From Escarpia spicata (Eukaryota; Annelida; Polychaeta; Sabellida; Siboglinidae), in contig OZ023206.1 in assembly GCA_963995525.1 (NCBI GenBank), forward strand, positions 44,319,018 to 44,383,017: a stretch of 64,000 nucleotides of DNA, in the 5' to 3' direction. The translations under genes were made by a program, and so were the position numbers. Below, in pieces: positions 44,501 to 56,776 of this stretch. Position 1 is the first letter of the stretch; each line of letters begins with the position of its first letter. The notes beneath the pieces were generated by a model. That model saw nothing but the letters and a program-made list of their open reading frames with translations, ran no database searches and was not told where the DNA came from.

Positions 44501-47500
44501 TACATTGGTTCTTACATTCAGTTGTCTGTGGAGTCTTTAAATGTCATACATTAGTTCTTACATTCAGGTGTATGTGGAGTCGTTAAATGTCTTACATTGG
44601 TTCTTACATTCAGGTGTCTGTGGAGTCGTTAAATGTCTTACATTGGTTCTTACATTCAGGTGTCTGTGGAGTCGTTAAATGTCTTACATTGGTTCTTACA
44701 TTCAGGTGTCTGTGGAGTCGTTAAATGTCTTACATTGGTTCTTACATTCAGGTGTCTGTGGAGTCGTTAAATGTCTTACATTGGTTCTTACATTCAGGTG
44801 TCTGTGGAGTCTTTAAATGTCTTACATTAGTTCTTACATTCAGGTGTCTGTGGAGTCGTTAAATGTCTTACATTGGTTCTTACATTCAGGTGTCTGTGGA
44901 GTCGTTAAATGTCTTACATTGGTTCTTACATTCAGGTGTCTGTAGAGTCGTTAAATGTCTTACATTGGTTCTTACATTCAGGTGTCTGTAGAGTCGTTAA
45001 ATATCTTACATTGGTTCTTACATTCAGGTGTCTGTGGAGTCGTTAAATGTCTTACATTGGTTCTTACTTTCAGGTGTCTGTGGAGTCGTTAAATGTCTTA
45101 CATTGGTTCTTACATTCAGGTGTCTGTGGAGTCGTTAAATATCTTACATTGGTTCTTACATGCAGATGTCTGTGGAGTCGTTAAATGTCTTACATTAGTT
45201 CTTACATTCAGGTGTCTGTGGAGTCGTTAAATGTCTTACATTGGTTCTTACATTCAGGTGTCTGTGGAGTCGTTAAATATCTTACATTGGTTCTTACATT
45301 CAGGTGTCTGTGGAGTCGTTAAATGTCTTACAATGGTTCTTACATTCAGGTGTCTGTGGAGTCGTTAAATGTCTTACATTGGTTCTTACATTCAGATGTC
45401 TGTGGAGTCGTTAAATGTATTACATTGGTTCTTACATTCAGGTGTCTGTGGAGTCGTTAAATGTCTTACATTGGTTCTTACATTCAGGTGTCTGTGGAGT
45501 TGTTAAATGTCTTACATTGGTTCTTACATTCAGGTGTCTGTGGATTCGTTAAATGTCTTACATTGGTTCTTACATTCAGGTGTCTGTGGAGTCGTTAAAT
45601 GTCTGACATTGGTTCTTACATTCAGGTGTCTGTGGAGTCGTTAAATGTCTTACATTAGTTCTTACATTCAGGTGTCTGTGGAGTCGTTAAATGTCTTACA
45701 TTGGTTCTTACATTCAGGTGTCTGTGGAGTCGTTAAATGTCTTACATTAGTTCTTACATTCAGGTGTCTGTGGAGTCGTTAAATGTCTTACATTGGTTCT
45801 TACATTCAGGTGTCTGTGGAGTCGTTAAATGTCTTACATTGGTTCTTACATTCAGGTGTATGTGGAGTCGTTAAATGTCTTACATTGGTTCTTCCATTCA
45901 GGTGTCTGTGGAGTCGTTAAATGTCTTACATTGGTTCTTACATTCAGGTGTCTGTGGAGTCGTTAAATGTCTTACATTGGTTCTTACATTCAGGTGTCTG
46001 TGGAGTCGTTAAATGTCTTACATTGGTTCTTACATTCAGATGTCTGTGGAGTCTTTAAATGTCTTACATTAGTTCTTACATTCAGGTGTCTGTGGAGTCG
46101 TTAAATGTCTTACATTGGTTCTTACATTCAGGTGTCTGTGGAGTCGATAAATGTCTTACATTGGTTCTTACATTCAGGTGTCTGTGGATTCGTTAAATGT
46201 CTTACATTGGTTCTTACATTCAGGTGTATGTGGAGTCGTTAAAATGTATTACATTGGTTCTTACATTCAGGTGTCTGTGGAGTCGTTAAATGTCTTACAT
46301 TGGTTCTTACATTCAGGTGTCTGTGGAGTCGTTAAATATCTTACATTGGTTCTTACATTCAGGTGTCTGTGGAGTCGTTAAATGTCTTACATTGGTTCTT
46401 ACATTCAGGTGTCTGTGGAGTCGTTAAATGTTTTACATTGGTTCTTACATTCAGTTGTCTGTGGAGTCGTTAAATGTCTTACATTGGTTCTTACATTCGG
46501 GTGTCTGCGAAGTTGTTAAATGTCTTACATTTGTTCTTACATTCAGGTGTCTGTGGAGTCTTTAAATGTCTTACATTGGTTCTTACATGCAGATGTCTGT
46601 GGAGTCGTTAAATGTCTTACATTAGTTCTTACATTCAGGTGTCTGTGGAGTCGTTAAATGTCTTACATTGGTTCTTACATTCAGGTGTCTGTGGAGTCGT
46701 TAAATATCTTACATTGGTTCTTACATTCAGGTGTCTGTGGAGTCGTTAAATGTCTTACAATGGTTCTTACATTCAGGTGTCTGTGGAGTCGTTAAATGTC
46801 TTACATTGGTTCTTACATTCAGGTGTCTGTGGAGTCGTTAAATGTATTACATTGGTTCTTACATTCAGGTGTCTGTGGAGTCGTTAAATGTCTTACATTG
46901 GTTCTTACATTCAGGTGTCTGTGGAGTTGTTAAATGTCTTACATTGGTTCTTACATTCAGGTGTCTGTGGATTCGTTAAATGTCTTACATTGGTTCTTAC
47001 ATTCAGGTGTCTGTGGAGTCGTTAAATGTCTTACATTGGTTCTTACATTCAGTTGTCTGTGGAGTCGTTAAATGTCTTACATTGGTTCTTACATTCAGGT
47101 GTCTGTGGAGTCGTTAAATGTCTTACATTGGTTCTTACATTCAGATGTCTGTTGGGTCTTTAAATGTCTTACATTAGTTCTTACATTCAGGTGTCTGTGG
47201 AGTCGTTAAATATCTTACATTGGTTCTTACATTCAGGTGTCTGTGGAGTCGATAAATGTCTTACATTGGTTCTTACATTCAGGTGTCTGTGGAGTCGTTA
47301 AATGTCTTACATTGGTTCTTACATTCAGGTGTATGTGGAGTCGTTAAATGTATTACATTGGTTCTTACATTCAGGTGTCTGTGGAGTCGTTAAATGTCTT
47401 ACATTGGTTCTTATATTCAGTTGTCTGTGGAGTCGTTAAATGTCTTACATTAGTTCTTACATTCAGGTGTCTGTGGAGTCGTTAAATGTCTTACATTGGT

Positions 47501-48163
47501 TCTTACATTCAGGTGTCTGTGGAGTCGTTAAATGTCTTACATTGGTTCTTACATTCAGTTGTCTGTGGAGTCTTTAAATGTCATACATTAGTTCTTACAT
47601 TCAGGTGTATGTGGAGTCGTTAAATGTCTTACATTGGTTCTTACATTCAGGTGTCTGTGGAGTCGTTAAATGTCTTACATTGGTTCTTACATTCAGGTGT
47701 CTGTGGAGTCGTTAAATGTCTTACATTGGTTCTTACATTCAGGTGTCTGTGGAGTCGTTAAATGTCTTACATTGGTTCTTACATTCAGGTGTCTGTGGAG
47801 TCGTTAAATGTCTTACATTGGTTCTTACATTCAGGTGTCTGTGGAGTCTTTAAATGTCTTACATTAGTTCTTACATTCAGGTGTCTGTGGAGTCGTTAAA
47901 TGTCTTACATTGGTTCTTACATTCAGGTGTCTGTGGAGTCGTTAAATGTCTTACATTGGTTCTTACATTCAGGTGTCTGTAGAGTCGTTAAATGTCTTAC
48001 ATTGGTTCTTACATTCAGGTGTCTGTAGAGTCGTTAAATATCTTACATTGGTTCTTACATTCAGGTGTCTGTGGAGTCGTTAAATGTCTTACATTGGTTC
48101 TTACTTTCAGGTGTCTGTGGAGTCGTTAAATGTCTTACATTGGTTCTTACGTTCAGGTGTCTG
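35569..48163. repeat. Minisatellite B, main left array (~270 copies of 46 bp)
   Basis: 12.6 kb of the 46-bp unit with diagnostic variants (acatgcag, agttgtctg, tgaagttg, gattcg). Variant order shows large internal duplications. For example, the block containing 43,114-43,344 recurs exactly 3,037 bp later at 46,151-46,381, including the same one-base insertion (gttaaaatg). A further offset of about 3.73 kb relates 37.8 kb to 41.6 kb. Not coding. Confidence 0.95.
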
Positions 48164-48698
48164 AAAGTGTTAAATACATTGTACATGTAGTACACACTTA
48201 ACCCTTAGCTACATACAACTGCAGAAAATGTTAAGTACATTGTACATGTAGTACACACTTAACTCTTAGCCACAGACAACTGCAGAAAGTGTTAAGTACA
48301 TTGTACATGTAGTACACACTTAACTCTTAGCCACATACAACTGTAGAAAGTGTTAAGTACATTGTACATGTAGTACACACTTAACTCTTAGCCACATACA
48401 ACTGCAGAAAATGTTAAGTACATTGTTCATGTAGTACACACTTAACTCTTAGCCACATACAACTGCAGAAAATGTTAAGTACATTGTACATGTAGTACAC
48501 ACTTAACTCTTAGCCACATACAACTGCAGAAAGTGTTAAGTACATTGTACACGTAGTACACACTTAACCCTTAGCCACATACAACTGTAGAAAGTGTTAA
48601 GTACATTGTTCATGTAGTACACACTTAACTCTTAGCCACATACAACTGCAGAAAGTGTTAAGTACATTGTACATGTAGTACACACTTAACTCTTAGCT
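48164..48698. repeat. Minisatellite C, 61-bp unit, left array (~9 copies)
   Basis: Unit gtgttaagtacattgtacat plus gtagtacacacttaactctt plus agccacatacaactgcagaa. Each unit contains the self-complementary core tgtacatgtagtaca. Confidence 0.95.
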
Positions 48699-48886
48699 TC
48701 GCTTCGCTTTTACGTGTATTGTAGTAGTAGTAGTAATAAAAAACGATGACAAACAAATGTACGCAATTGTGTTTTATTATCCTACCCTACCCTACCCTAC
48801 CCTACATACAGAACCCTATCCCTAGGCGGCCCCCCACCCCTAGGGTAGGTTAGGCGAGTTAAACGAGTTAGTTGTTATTATACGAG
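48699..48886. repeat. TACCC tract and polyadenylation signal, left
   Basis: About five TACCC units (48,782-48,806) are followed by a C-rich stretch with cccctaggcgg-like palindromes. TTTATT at 48,773-48,778 is AATAAA on the minus strand, placed just downstream of the minus-strand polymerase stop (48,887-48,889). Mirrored at 49,236-49,420. Confidence 0.8.
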
Positions 48887-49018
48887 TTAGACGAGTATCG
48901 GTGCCGTGGTGACGCCGTCGTCGAGCACGCCGCGTTTAGCGTAGAAGTAGCTCAACGCCGCGCGCTCTTGAACGGACGTCAACACGGACGAGTCTTTCAC
49001 CTGGAACGCTGTCTGTTC
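48887..49018 (-). pseudogene. DNA polymerase B, C-terminal end fragment (left of axis)
   Basis: 43 codons plus a TAA stop on the minus strand: FQVKDSSVLT, then QERAALSYFYAKR and a DDGVTTAP end. I recognise this as the extreme C-terminus of the family B polymerase of adintovirus/Polinton-like elements. That polymerase is normally over 1,000 residues and protein-primed. It has no upstream catalytic part here. AATAAA follows on the minus strand. Confidence 0.65.
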
Positions 49019-49021
49019 GAT

Positions 49022-49192
49022 CGTCGAACGCCGGGTCTCTTCAAAGAAGAGTGGCGCGGCGCCGGCATCGTGGCGCTGTGCAGCAAGACGTACTACTGCT
49101 TCGGCGGCGACGACGGCGCGAAGTACAGCACGAAGGGGCTGAGCAAACGTCAGAACGCCGACATCGACGAGAACACTTTCCTCGCCGTACTG
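49022..49192 (+). pseudogene. DNA polymerase B, penultimate fragment (right of axis)
   Basis: 57 codons on the plus strand with PGLFKEEWRGAGIVALCSKT, YYCFGGDD, YSTKGLSKRQN and ENTFLAVL. In related polymerases this segment lies immediately N-terminal to the one found left of the axis, yet here it runs in the opposite direction. After a frame-breaking junction near 49,193-49,199, the arm repeats the last ~11 codons and the stop (49,233-49,235). Confidence 0.65.
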
Positions 49193-49198
49193 CGCGAC

Positions 49199-49420
49199 CG
49201 ACGACGGCGTCACCACGGCACCGATACTCGTCTAACTCGTATAATAACAACTAACTCGTCTAACTCGCCTAACCTACCCTAGGGGTGGGGGGCCGCCTAG
49301 TGGTAGGGTTCTGTATTTAGGGTAGGGTAGGGTAGGGTAGGGTAATAAAACACAATTGCGTACATTTGTTTGTCATCGTTTTCTATTACTACTACTACTA
49401 TACACGTAAAATCGAAGCGA
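49199..49420. repeat. Right mirror: polymerase stop, TAGGG tract and polyadenylation signal
   Basis: The polymerase terminal codons and TAA (49,200-49,235) are followed by an acgagtt-type stretch, a G-rich stretch and about five TAGGG units (49,317-49,343). AATAAA at 49,344-49,349 comes next. The reverse complement of 48,699-48,925. Confidence 0.85.
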
Positions 49421-50202
49421 AGCTAAGAGTTAAGTGTGTACTACATGTACAATGTACTTAACACTTTCTGCAGTTGTATGTGGCTAAGAGTTAAGTGTGT
49501 ATTACATGTACAATGTACTTAACACTTTCTGCAGTTGTATGTGGCTAAGAGTTAAGTGTGTACTACATGAACAATGTACTTAACACTTTCTACAGTTGTA
49601 TGTGGCTAAGGGTTAAGTGTGTACTACGTGAACAATGTACTTAACACTTTCTGCAGTTGTATGTGGCTAAGAGTTAAGTGTGTACTACATGTACAATGTA
49701 CTTAACATTTTCTGCAGTTGTATGTGGCTAAGAGTTAAGTGTGTACTACATGAACAATGTACTTAACATTTTCTGCAGTTGTATGTGTGGCTAAGGGTTA
49801 AGTGTATACTACATGTACAATGTACATAACACTTTCTACAGTTGTATGTGGCTAAGAGTTAAGTGTGTACTACATGTACAATGTACTTAACACTTTCTGC
49901 AGTTGTATGTGGCTAAGAGTTAAGTGTGTACTACATGAACATTGTACTTAACATTTTCTGCTGTTGTATGTGGCTAAGAGTTAAGTGTGTACTACATGTA
50001 CAATGTACTTAACACTTTCTACAGTTGTATGTGGCTAAGAGTTAAGTGTGTACAACATGTACAATATACTTAACACTTTCTGCAGTTGTCTGTGGCTAAG
50101 AGTTAAGTGTGTACTACATGTACAATGTACTTAACACTTTCTGCAGTTGTATGTAGCTAAGGGTTAAGTGTGTACTACATGTACAATGTACTTAACACTT
50201 TC
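49421..50202. repeat. Minisatellite C, right array (~13 copies)
   Basis: Reverse complement of the 61-bp unit, four or so copies longer than the left array. One unit near 49,785 has a two-base insertion (gtatgtgtgg). Confidence 0.95.
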
Positions 50203-51801
50203 AGACACCTGAATGTAAGAACCAATGTAAGACATTTAACAACTCCACAGACACCTGAATGTAAGAACCAATGTAAGACATTTAACGACTCCACAGACAC
50301 CTGAATGTAAGAACCAATGTAAGACATTTAACGACTCCACAGACACCTGTATGTAAGAACTAATGTAAGACATTTAACGACTCCACAGACACCTGAATGA
50401 AAGTACCAATGTAAGACATTTAACGACTCCACATACACCTGAATGTAAGAACTAACGTAAGACATTTAACGACTCCACAGACACCTGAATGTAAGAACCA
50501 ATGTAAGACATTTAACGACTCCACAGACACCTGAATGTAAGAACCAATGTAAGACATTTAACGACTCCACAGACACCTGAATGTAAGAACCAATGTAAGA
50601 CATTTAACAACTCCACAGACAACTGAATGTAAGAACCAATGTAAGACATTTAACGACTCCACAGACACCTGAATGTAAGAACCAATGTAAGACATTTAAC
50701 GACTCCACAGTCACCTGAATGTAAGAACCAATGTAAGACATTTAACGACTCCACAGACACCTGAATATAAGAACCATTGTAAGACATTTAACGACTCCAC
50801 AGACACCTGAATGTAAGAACCAATGTAAGACATTTAACGACTACACAGACACCTGAATGTAAGAACCAATGTAAGACAGTTAACGACTCCACAGACACCT
50901 GAATGTAAGAACCAATGTAAGACATTTAACGACTCCACAGACACCTTAATGTAAGATCCAATGTAAGACATTTAACGACTCCACAGACACCTGAATGTAA
51001 GAACTAATATAAGATATTTAACGACTCCACAGACAGCTGAATGTAAGAACTAATGTAAGATATTTAACGACTCCACAGACACCTGAATGTAAGAACCAAT
51101 GTAAGACATTTAACGACTCCACAGACACCTGAATGTAAGAACTAATGTAAGACATTTAACGACTCCACAGACACCTGAATGTAAGAACCAATGTAAGACA
51201 TTTAACGACTCCACAGACACCTGAATGTAAGAACCAATGTAAGACATTTAACAACTTCACAGACACCTGAATGTAAGAACCAATGTAAGACATTTAACGA
51301 CTCCACAGACAACTGAATGTAAGAACCAATGTAAAACATTTAACGACTCCACAGACACCTGCATGTAAGAACCAATGTAAGACATTTAACGACTCCACAG
51401 ACACCTGAATGTAAGAACCAATGTAAGACATTTAACGACTCCACAGACACCTGAATGTAAGAACTAATGTAAGACATTTAACGACTCCAGAGACACCTGA
51501 ATGTAAGAACCAATGTAAGACATTTAACGACTCCAAAGACACCTGAATGTAAGAACTAATGTAAGACATTTAACGACTCCACAGACACCTGAATGTAAGA
51601 ACCAATGTAAGACATTTAACGACTCCACAAACACCTGAATGTAAGAACCAATGTAAGACATATAAAGACGCCACAAACACCTGAATGTAAGAACCAATGT
51701 AAGACATTTAACAACTCCACAGACACCTGAATGTAAGAACCAATGTAAGTCATTTAACAACTCCACAGACACCTGAATGTAAGAACTAATGAAAGACATT
51801 T
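50203..51801. repeat. Minisatellite B, first right array (~35 copies)
   Basis: Reverse complement of the 46-bp unit (cagacacctgaatgtaagaa plus ccaatgtaagacatttaacg plus actcca). Far shorter than the left main array (1.6 kb against 12.6 kb). Confidence 0.95.
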
Positions 51802-52015
51802 ATGTACCGGTAACTACTAGTTAATGTTGACTGGTGTATGCTGATGTTCACCGGTATGTACCGGTAACTACTAGTTAATGTTGACTGGTGTATGCTGATG
51901 TTCACCAGTATGTACCGGTAACTACTAGTTAATGTTGACTGGTGTATGCTGATGTTCACCCGTATGCACCGGTAACTACTAGTTAATGTTGACTGGTGTA
52001 TGCTGATGTTCACCC
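51802..52015. repeat. Minisatellite A, right array 1 (four copies)
   Basis: Four reversed 54-bp units embedded in B arrays. It is the counterpart of 35,298-35,568. Confidence 0.95.
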
Positions 52016-55000
52016 GACATTTAACGACTCCACAGACATATGAATGTAAGAACCAATGTAAGACATTTAACGACTCCACAGACACCTGAATGTAAGAACC
52101 AATGTAAGACATTTAACGACTCCACAGACACCTGAATGTAAGAACCAATGTAAGACAGTTAACGACTCCACAGACAGCTGAATGTAAGAACCAATGTAAG
52201 ACATTTAACGACTCCACAGACACCTGAATGTAAGAACCAATGTAAGACATTTAACGACTCCACAGACACCTGAATGTAAGAACTAATGTAAGACATTTAA
52301 CGACTCCACAGACAACTGAATGTAAGAACCAATGAAAGACATTTAACGACTCCACAGACACCTGAATGTAAGAACCAATGTAAGACATTTAACGACTCCA
52401 CAGACACCTGAATGTAATAACCAATGTAATACATTTAACGAATCCACAGACACCTGAATGTAAGAACCAATGTAAGACATTTAACGACTCCACAGACACC
52501 TGAATGTAAGAATTAATGTAAGACATTTAACAACTCCACAGACACCTGAATGTAAGAACTAATGTAAGACATTTAACGACTCCATAGACACCTGAATGTA
52601 AGAACCAATGTAAGACATTTCACGACTCCACAGACACCTGAATGTAAGAACCAATGTAAGTCATTTAACGACTCCACAGACACCTGAATGTAAGAACCAA
52701 TGTAAGACATTTAACGACTCCACAGACACCTGAATGTAAGAACTAATGTAAGACATTGATGTACCGGTAACTACTAGTTAATGTTGACTGGTGTATGCTG
52801 ATGTTCACCGGTATGTACCGGTAACTACTAGTTAATGTTGACTGGTGTATGGTGATGTTCACATGTATGTACCGGTAACTACTAGTTAATGTTGACTGGT
52901 GTATGCTGATGTTCACCCGTATGCACCGGTAACTACTAGTTAATGTTGACTGGTGTATGCTGATGTTCACCCGTATGCACCGGTAACTACTAGTTAATGT
53001 TGACTGGTGTATGCTGATGTTCACCGGTATGTACCGGTAACTACTAGTTAATGTTGACTGGTGTATGCTGATGTTCACCTGTATGTACCCGTAACTACTA
53101 GTTAATGTTGACTGGTGTATGCTGATGTTCACCCGTATGCACCGGTAACTACTAGTTAATGTTCACTGGTGTATGCTGATGTTCACCTGTATGTACCGGT
53201 AACTACTAGTTAATGTTGACTGGTGTATGCTGATGTTCACCCGTATGCACCGGTAACTACTAGTTAATGTTGACTGATGTATGCTGATGTTCACCTTTAT
53301 GTACCGGTAACTACTAGTTAATGTTGACTGGTGTATGCTGATGTTCACCGGTATGTACCGGTAACTACTAGTTAATGTTGACTGGTGTATGCTGATGTTC
53401 AACTGTATGTACCGGTAACTACTAGTTAATGTTGACTGGTGTATGCTGATGTTCACCCGTATGCACCGGTAACTACTAGTTAATGTTGACTGGTGTATGC
53501 TGATGTTCACCTGTATGTACCGGTAACTACTAGTTAATGTTGACTGGTGTATGCTGATGTTCACCCGTATGCACCGGTAAGTACTAGTTAATGTTGACTG
53601 GTGTATGCTGATGTTCACAGGTAACTACTAGTTAATGTTGACTGGTGTATGCTGATGTTCACCCGACATTTAACGACTCCACAGACATATGAATGTAAGA
53701 ACCAATGTAAGACATTTAACGACTCCACAGACACCTGAATGTAAGAACCAATGTAAGACATTTAACGACTCCACAGACACCTGAATGTAAGAACCAATGT
53801 AAGACAGTTAACGACTCCACAGACAGCTGAATGTAAGAACCAATGTAAGACATTTAACGACTCCACAGACACCTGAATGTAAGAACCAATGTAAGACATT
53901 TAACGACTCCACAGACACCTGAATGTAAGAACTAATGTAAGACATTTAACGACTCCACAGACAACTGAATGTAAGAACCAATGAAAGACATTTAACGACT
54001 CCACAGACACCTGAATGTAAGAACCAATGTAAGACATTTAACGACTCCACAGACACCTGAATGTAATAACCAATGTAATACATTTAACGAATCCACAGAC
54101 ACCTGAATGTAAGAACCAATGTAAGACATTTAACGACTACACAGACACCTGAATGTAAGAACTAATGTAAGACATTTAACAACTCCACAGACACCTGAAT
54201 GTAAGAACTAATGTAAGACATTTAACGACTCCATAGACACCTGAATGTAAGAACCAATGTAAGACATTTCACGACTCCACAGACACCTGAATGTAAGAAC
54301 CAATGTAAGTCATTTAACGACTCCACAGACACCTGAATGTAAGAACCAATGTAAGACATTTAACGACTCCACAGACAACTGAATGTAAGAACTAATGTAA
54401 GACATTGATGTACCGGTAACTACTAGTTAATGTTGACTGGTGTATGCTGATGTTCACCGGTATGTACCGGTAACTACTAGTTAATGTTGACTGGTGTATG
54501 GTGATGTTCACATGTATGTACCGGTAACTACTAGTTAATGTTGACTGGTGTATGCTGATGTTCACCCGTATGCACCGGTAACTACTAGTTAATGTTGACT
54601 GGTGTATGCTGATGTTCACCCGTATGCACCGGTAACTACTAGTTAATGTTGACTGGTGTATGCTGATGTTCACCGGTATGTACCGGTAACTACTAGTTAA
54701 TGTTGACTGGTGTATGCTGATGTTCACCTGTATGTACCCGTAACTACTAGTTAATGTTGACTGGTGTATGCTGATGTTCACCCGTATGCACCGGTAACTA
54801 CTAGTTAATGTTCACTGGTGTATGCTGATGTTCACCTGTATGTACCGGTAACTACTAGTTAATGTTGACTGGTGTATGCTGATGTTCACCCGTATGCACC
54901 GGTAACTACTAGTTAATGTTGACTGATGTATGCTGATGTTCACCTTTATGTACCGGTAACTACTAGTTAATGTTGACTGGTGTATGCTGATGTTCACCGG

Positions 55001-55313
55001 TATGTACCGGTAACTACTAGTTAATGTTGACTGGTGTATGCTGATGTTCAACTGTATGTACCGGTAACTACTAGTTAATGTTGACTGGTGTATGCTGATG
55101 TTCACCCGTATGCACCGGTAACTACTAGTTAATGTTGACTGGTGTATGCTGATGTTCACCTGTATGTACCGGTAACTACTAGTTAATGTTGACTGGTGTA
55201 TGCTGATGTTCACCCGTATGCACCGGTAAGTACTAGTTAATGTTGACTGGTGTATGCTGATGTTCACAGGTAACTACTAGTTAATGTTGACTGGTGTATG
55301 CTGATGTTCACCT
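52016..55313. repeat. 1,649-bp tandem duplication of a B+A block
   Basis: 52,016-53,664 (16 B units plus about 17 A units) is repeated at 53,665-55,313. Matching landmarks, such as the A-unit frames starting at 53,132/54,781 and 53,618/55,267, are offset by exactly 1,649 bp and differ by only a few bases. Confidence 0.95.
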
Positions 55314-55888
55314 GTATGTACCGGTAACTACTAGTTAATGTTGACTGGTGTATGCTGATGTTCACCCGTATGCACCGGTAAGTACTAGTTAAAGTTGACT
55401 GGTGTATGCTGATGTTCACCTGTATGTACCGGTAACTACTAGTTAATGTTGACTGGTGTAGGCTGATGTTCACCGGTATGTACCGGTAACTACTAGTTAA
55501 TGTTGACTGGTGTATGCTTATGTTCACCCGTATGCACCGGTAACTACTAGTTAATGTTGACTTGTGTATGCTGATGTTCACCCGTATGTACCGGTAACTA
55601 CTAGTTAATGTTGACTGGTGTATACTGATGTTCACCTGTATGTACCAGTAACTACTAGTTAATGTTGACTGGTGTATTCTGATGTTCACCCGTATGCACC
55701 GGTAACTACTAGTTAATGTTGACTGGTGTATGCTGATGTTCACCTGTATGTACCGGTAACTACTAGTTAATGTTGACTGGTGTATGCTGATGTTCACCGG
55801 TATGTACCGGTAACTACTAGTTAATGTTGACTGGTGTATGCTGATGTTCACCTGTATGTACCGGTAACTACTAGTTAATGTTGACTGA
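55314..55888. repeat. Minisatellite A, outer right array
   Basis: Continues the reversed 54-bp units after the 1,649-bp duplication, and ends at the unique subterminal region (gtttaagctcaaaaggg). Confidence 0.95.
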
Positions 55889-56485
55889 TGTTTAAGCTCA
55901 AAAGGGTAAATTTATGTAACAAAACTTCCTGAACAATACAATAAGATGTTAAGTGTTCTTGTATACTGGTATCTGCCACTGGTTTATATCACAATACGCA
56001 TGCTGGACTGCACTGGTGTGTAACTTTGTGAGACTTCGTTTTTATAGTGCCAGCTGTACGGCTGAAATTAACGCCGTTATAGAGCTGCCTAGCCGCATGT
56101 TTATATTTAGAAACTAGGCAGTCGGATCATAGGTCACGGCTGCTAGCGCGCACCGGCATCGCTTATATAGAACCGACGCCGCCGCCGCCGCTAGATGGCG
56201 AGGTCGCATCTTAAAAAAAGGCCGACGTACGGATTCGGACCCGGAATCTTTCGATCCCTAGTCGAACGCTCTCCCAGGAGAGCTAATCCGGCGCCGGCAT
56301 TTATGAGTGGCTTTATCGCGGTTATATACAGGGAACTATACGCATTACAACGGTCGCTAGGGACGCTGCTTACGTAAGCACAACGATAGGTCCTACGTTG
56401 ATCGCTAGGGATAAATTAATAAATTAATAAATTAATTATAATTAATTAATTAATTATAATTAATTAATTAATTAATTAAATTGAA

Positions 56486-56516
<31 letters not shown>

Positions 56517-56770
56517 CCGTTAACGTTGATCGCTAGGGCTAAACTAATTACTGGAATAATCGCTAGATGGCGCCTTAATATTATCAATCAAAAGTGACAG
56601 GCCATCAATCACGTTTTTTATAAGTAGGTTCCCGATTTCTCTCAGGTTACACAAAACCCTTTGATCTTTTTTTTATAAGCAGGTTCCCGAAAAAGATAAG
56701 GACGTTTTTTATGCATGGAGTTAGGCCTAAAAGGGGGCGGGGTGAGGGCATGTGGACTCTACATACTACT
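55889..56770. repeat. Right subterminal region of the element (long terminal inverted repeat)
   Basis: Reverse complement of 31,197-32,097 with small indels and substitutions (for example a shorter CGG tract). Ends in ctacatactact at 56,770. Confidence 0.9.
56221..56292 (-). tRNA. tRNA-like sequence in the right arm
   Basis: Identical in layout to the 31,676-31,747 copy, on the minus strand, with a seven-T run (56,213-56,219) downstream. Preservation of the arms, loop and T-run in both palindrome arms is as expected from a recent duplication, so it is not independent evidence of function. Confidence 0.55.
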
Positions 56771-56776
56771 GGTGAT
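56771..56776. repeat. Target-site duplication, right (GGTGAT)
   Basis: Exact repeat of 31,191-31,196, immediately outside the right terminus. Confidence 0.8.

Larger units (their letters stand above)
31197..56770. mobile_element. 25.6-kb palindromic Polinton/adintovirus-derived element
   Basis: Termini AGTAGTATGTAGAGTCCACA and its reverse complement are bounded by the 6-bp direct repeat GGTGAT. Both arms carry, from outside in: a 900-bp unique subterminal region with a tRNA-like sequence; alternating 54-bp and 46-bp minisatellites; a 61-bp minisatellite; a TACCC/TAGGG tract; a polyadenylation signal; and the 3' end of a DNA polymerase B gene. The axis is near 49,061. The arms differ mainly in minisatellite length (17.7 kb left, 7.5 kb right). 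No complete gene is present. I interpret it as a symmetric derivative of a larger virus in which one genome end was duplicated in inverted orientation. It would have needed polymerase and integrase from elsewhere to replicate and insert. Confidence 0.8.

Noticed and set aside
34556..48163. CRISPR-like regular array
   Set aside because: The 46-bp units are contiguous with no unique spacers between them, and the setting is eukaryotic. It is a minisatellite.
48781..49345. A chromosome telomere or telomere fusion
   Set aside because: Only about five TACCC units occur on each side and they sit inside mirrored arms next to a polymerase stop codon, bounded by element termini with a target duplication. 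An internal element feature explains them better.
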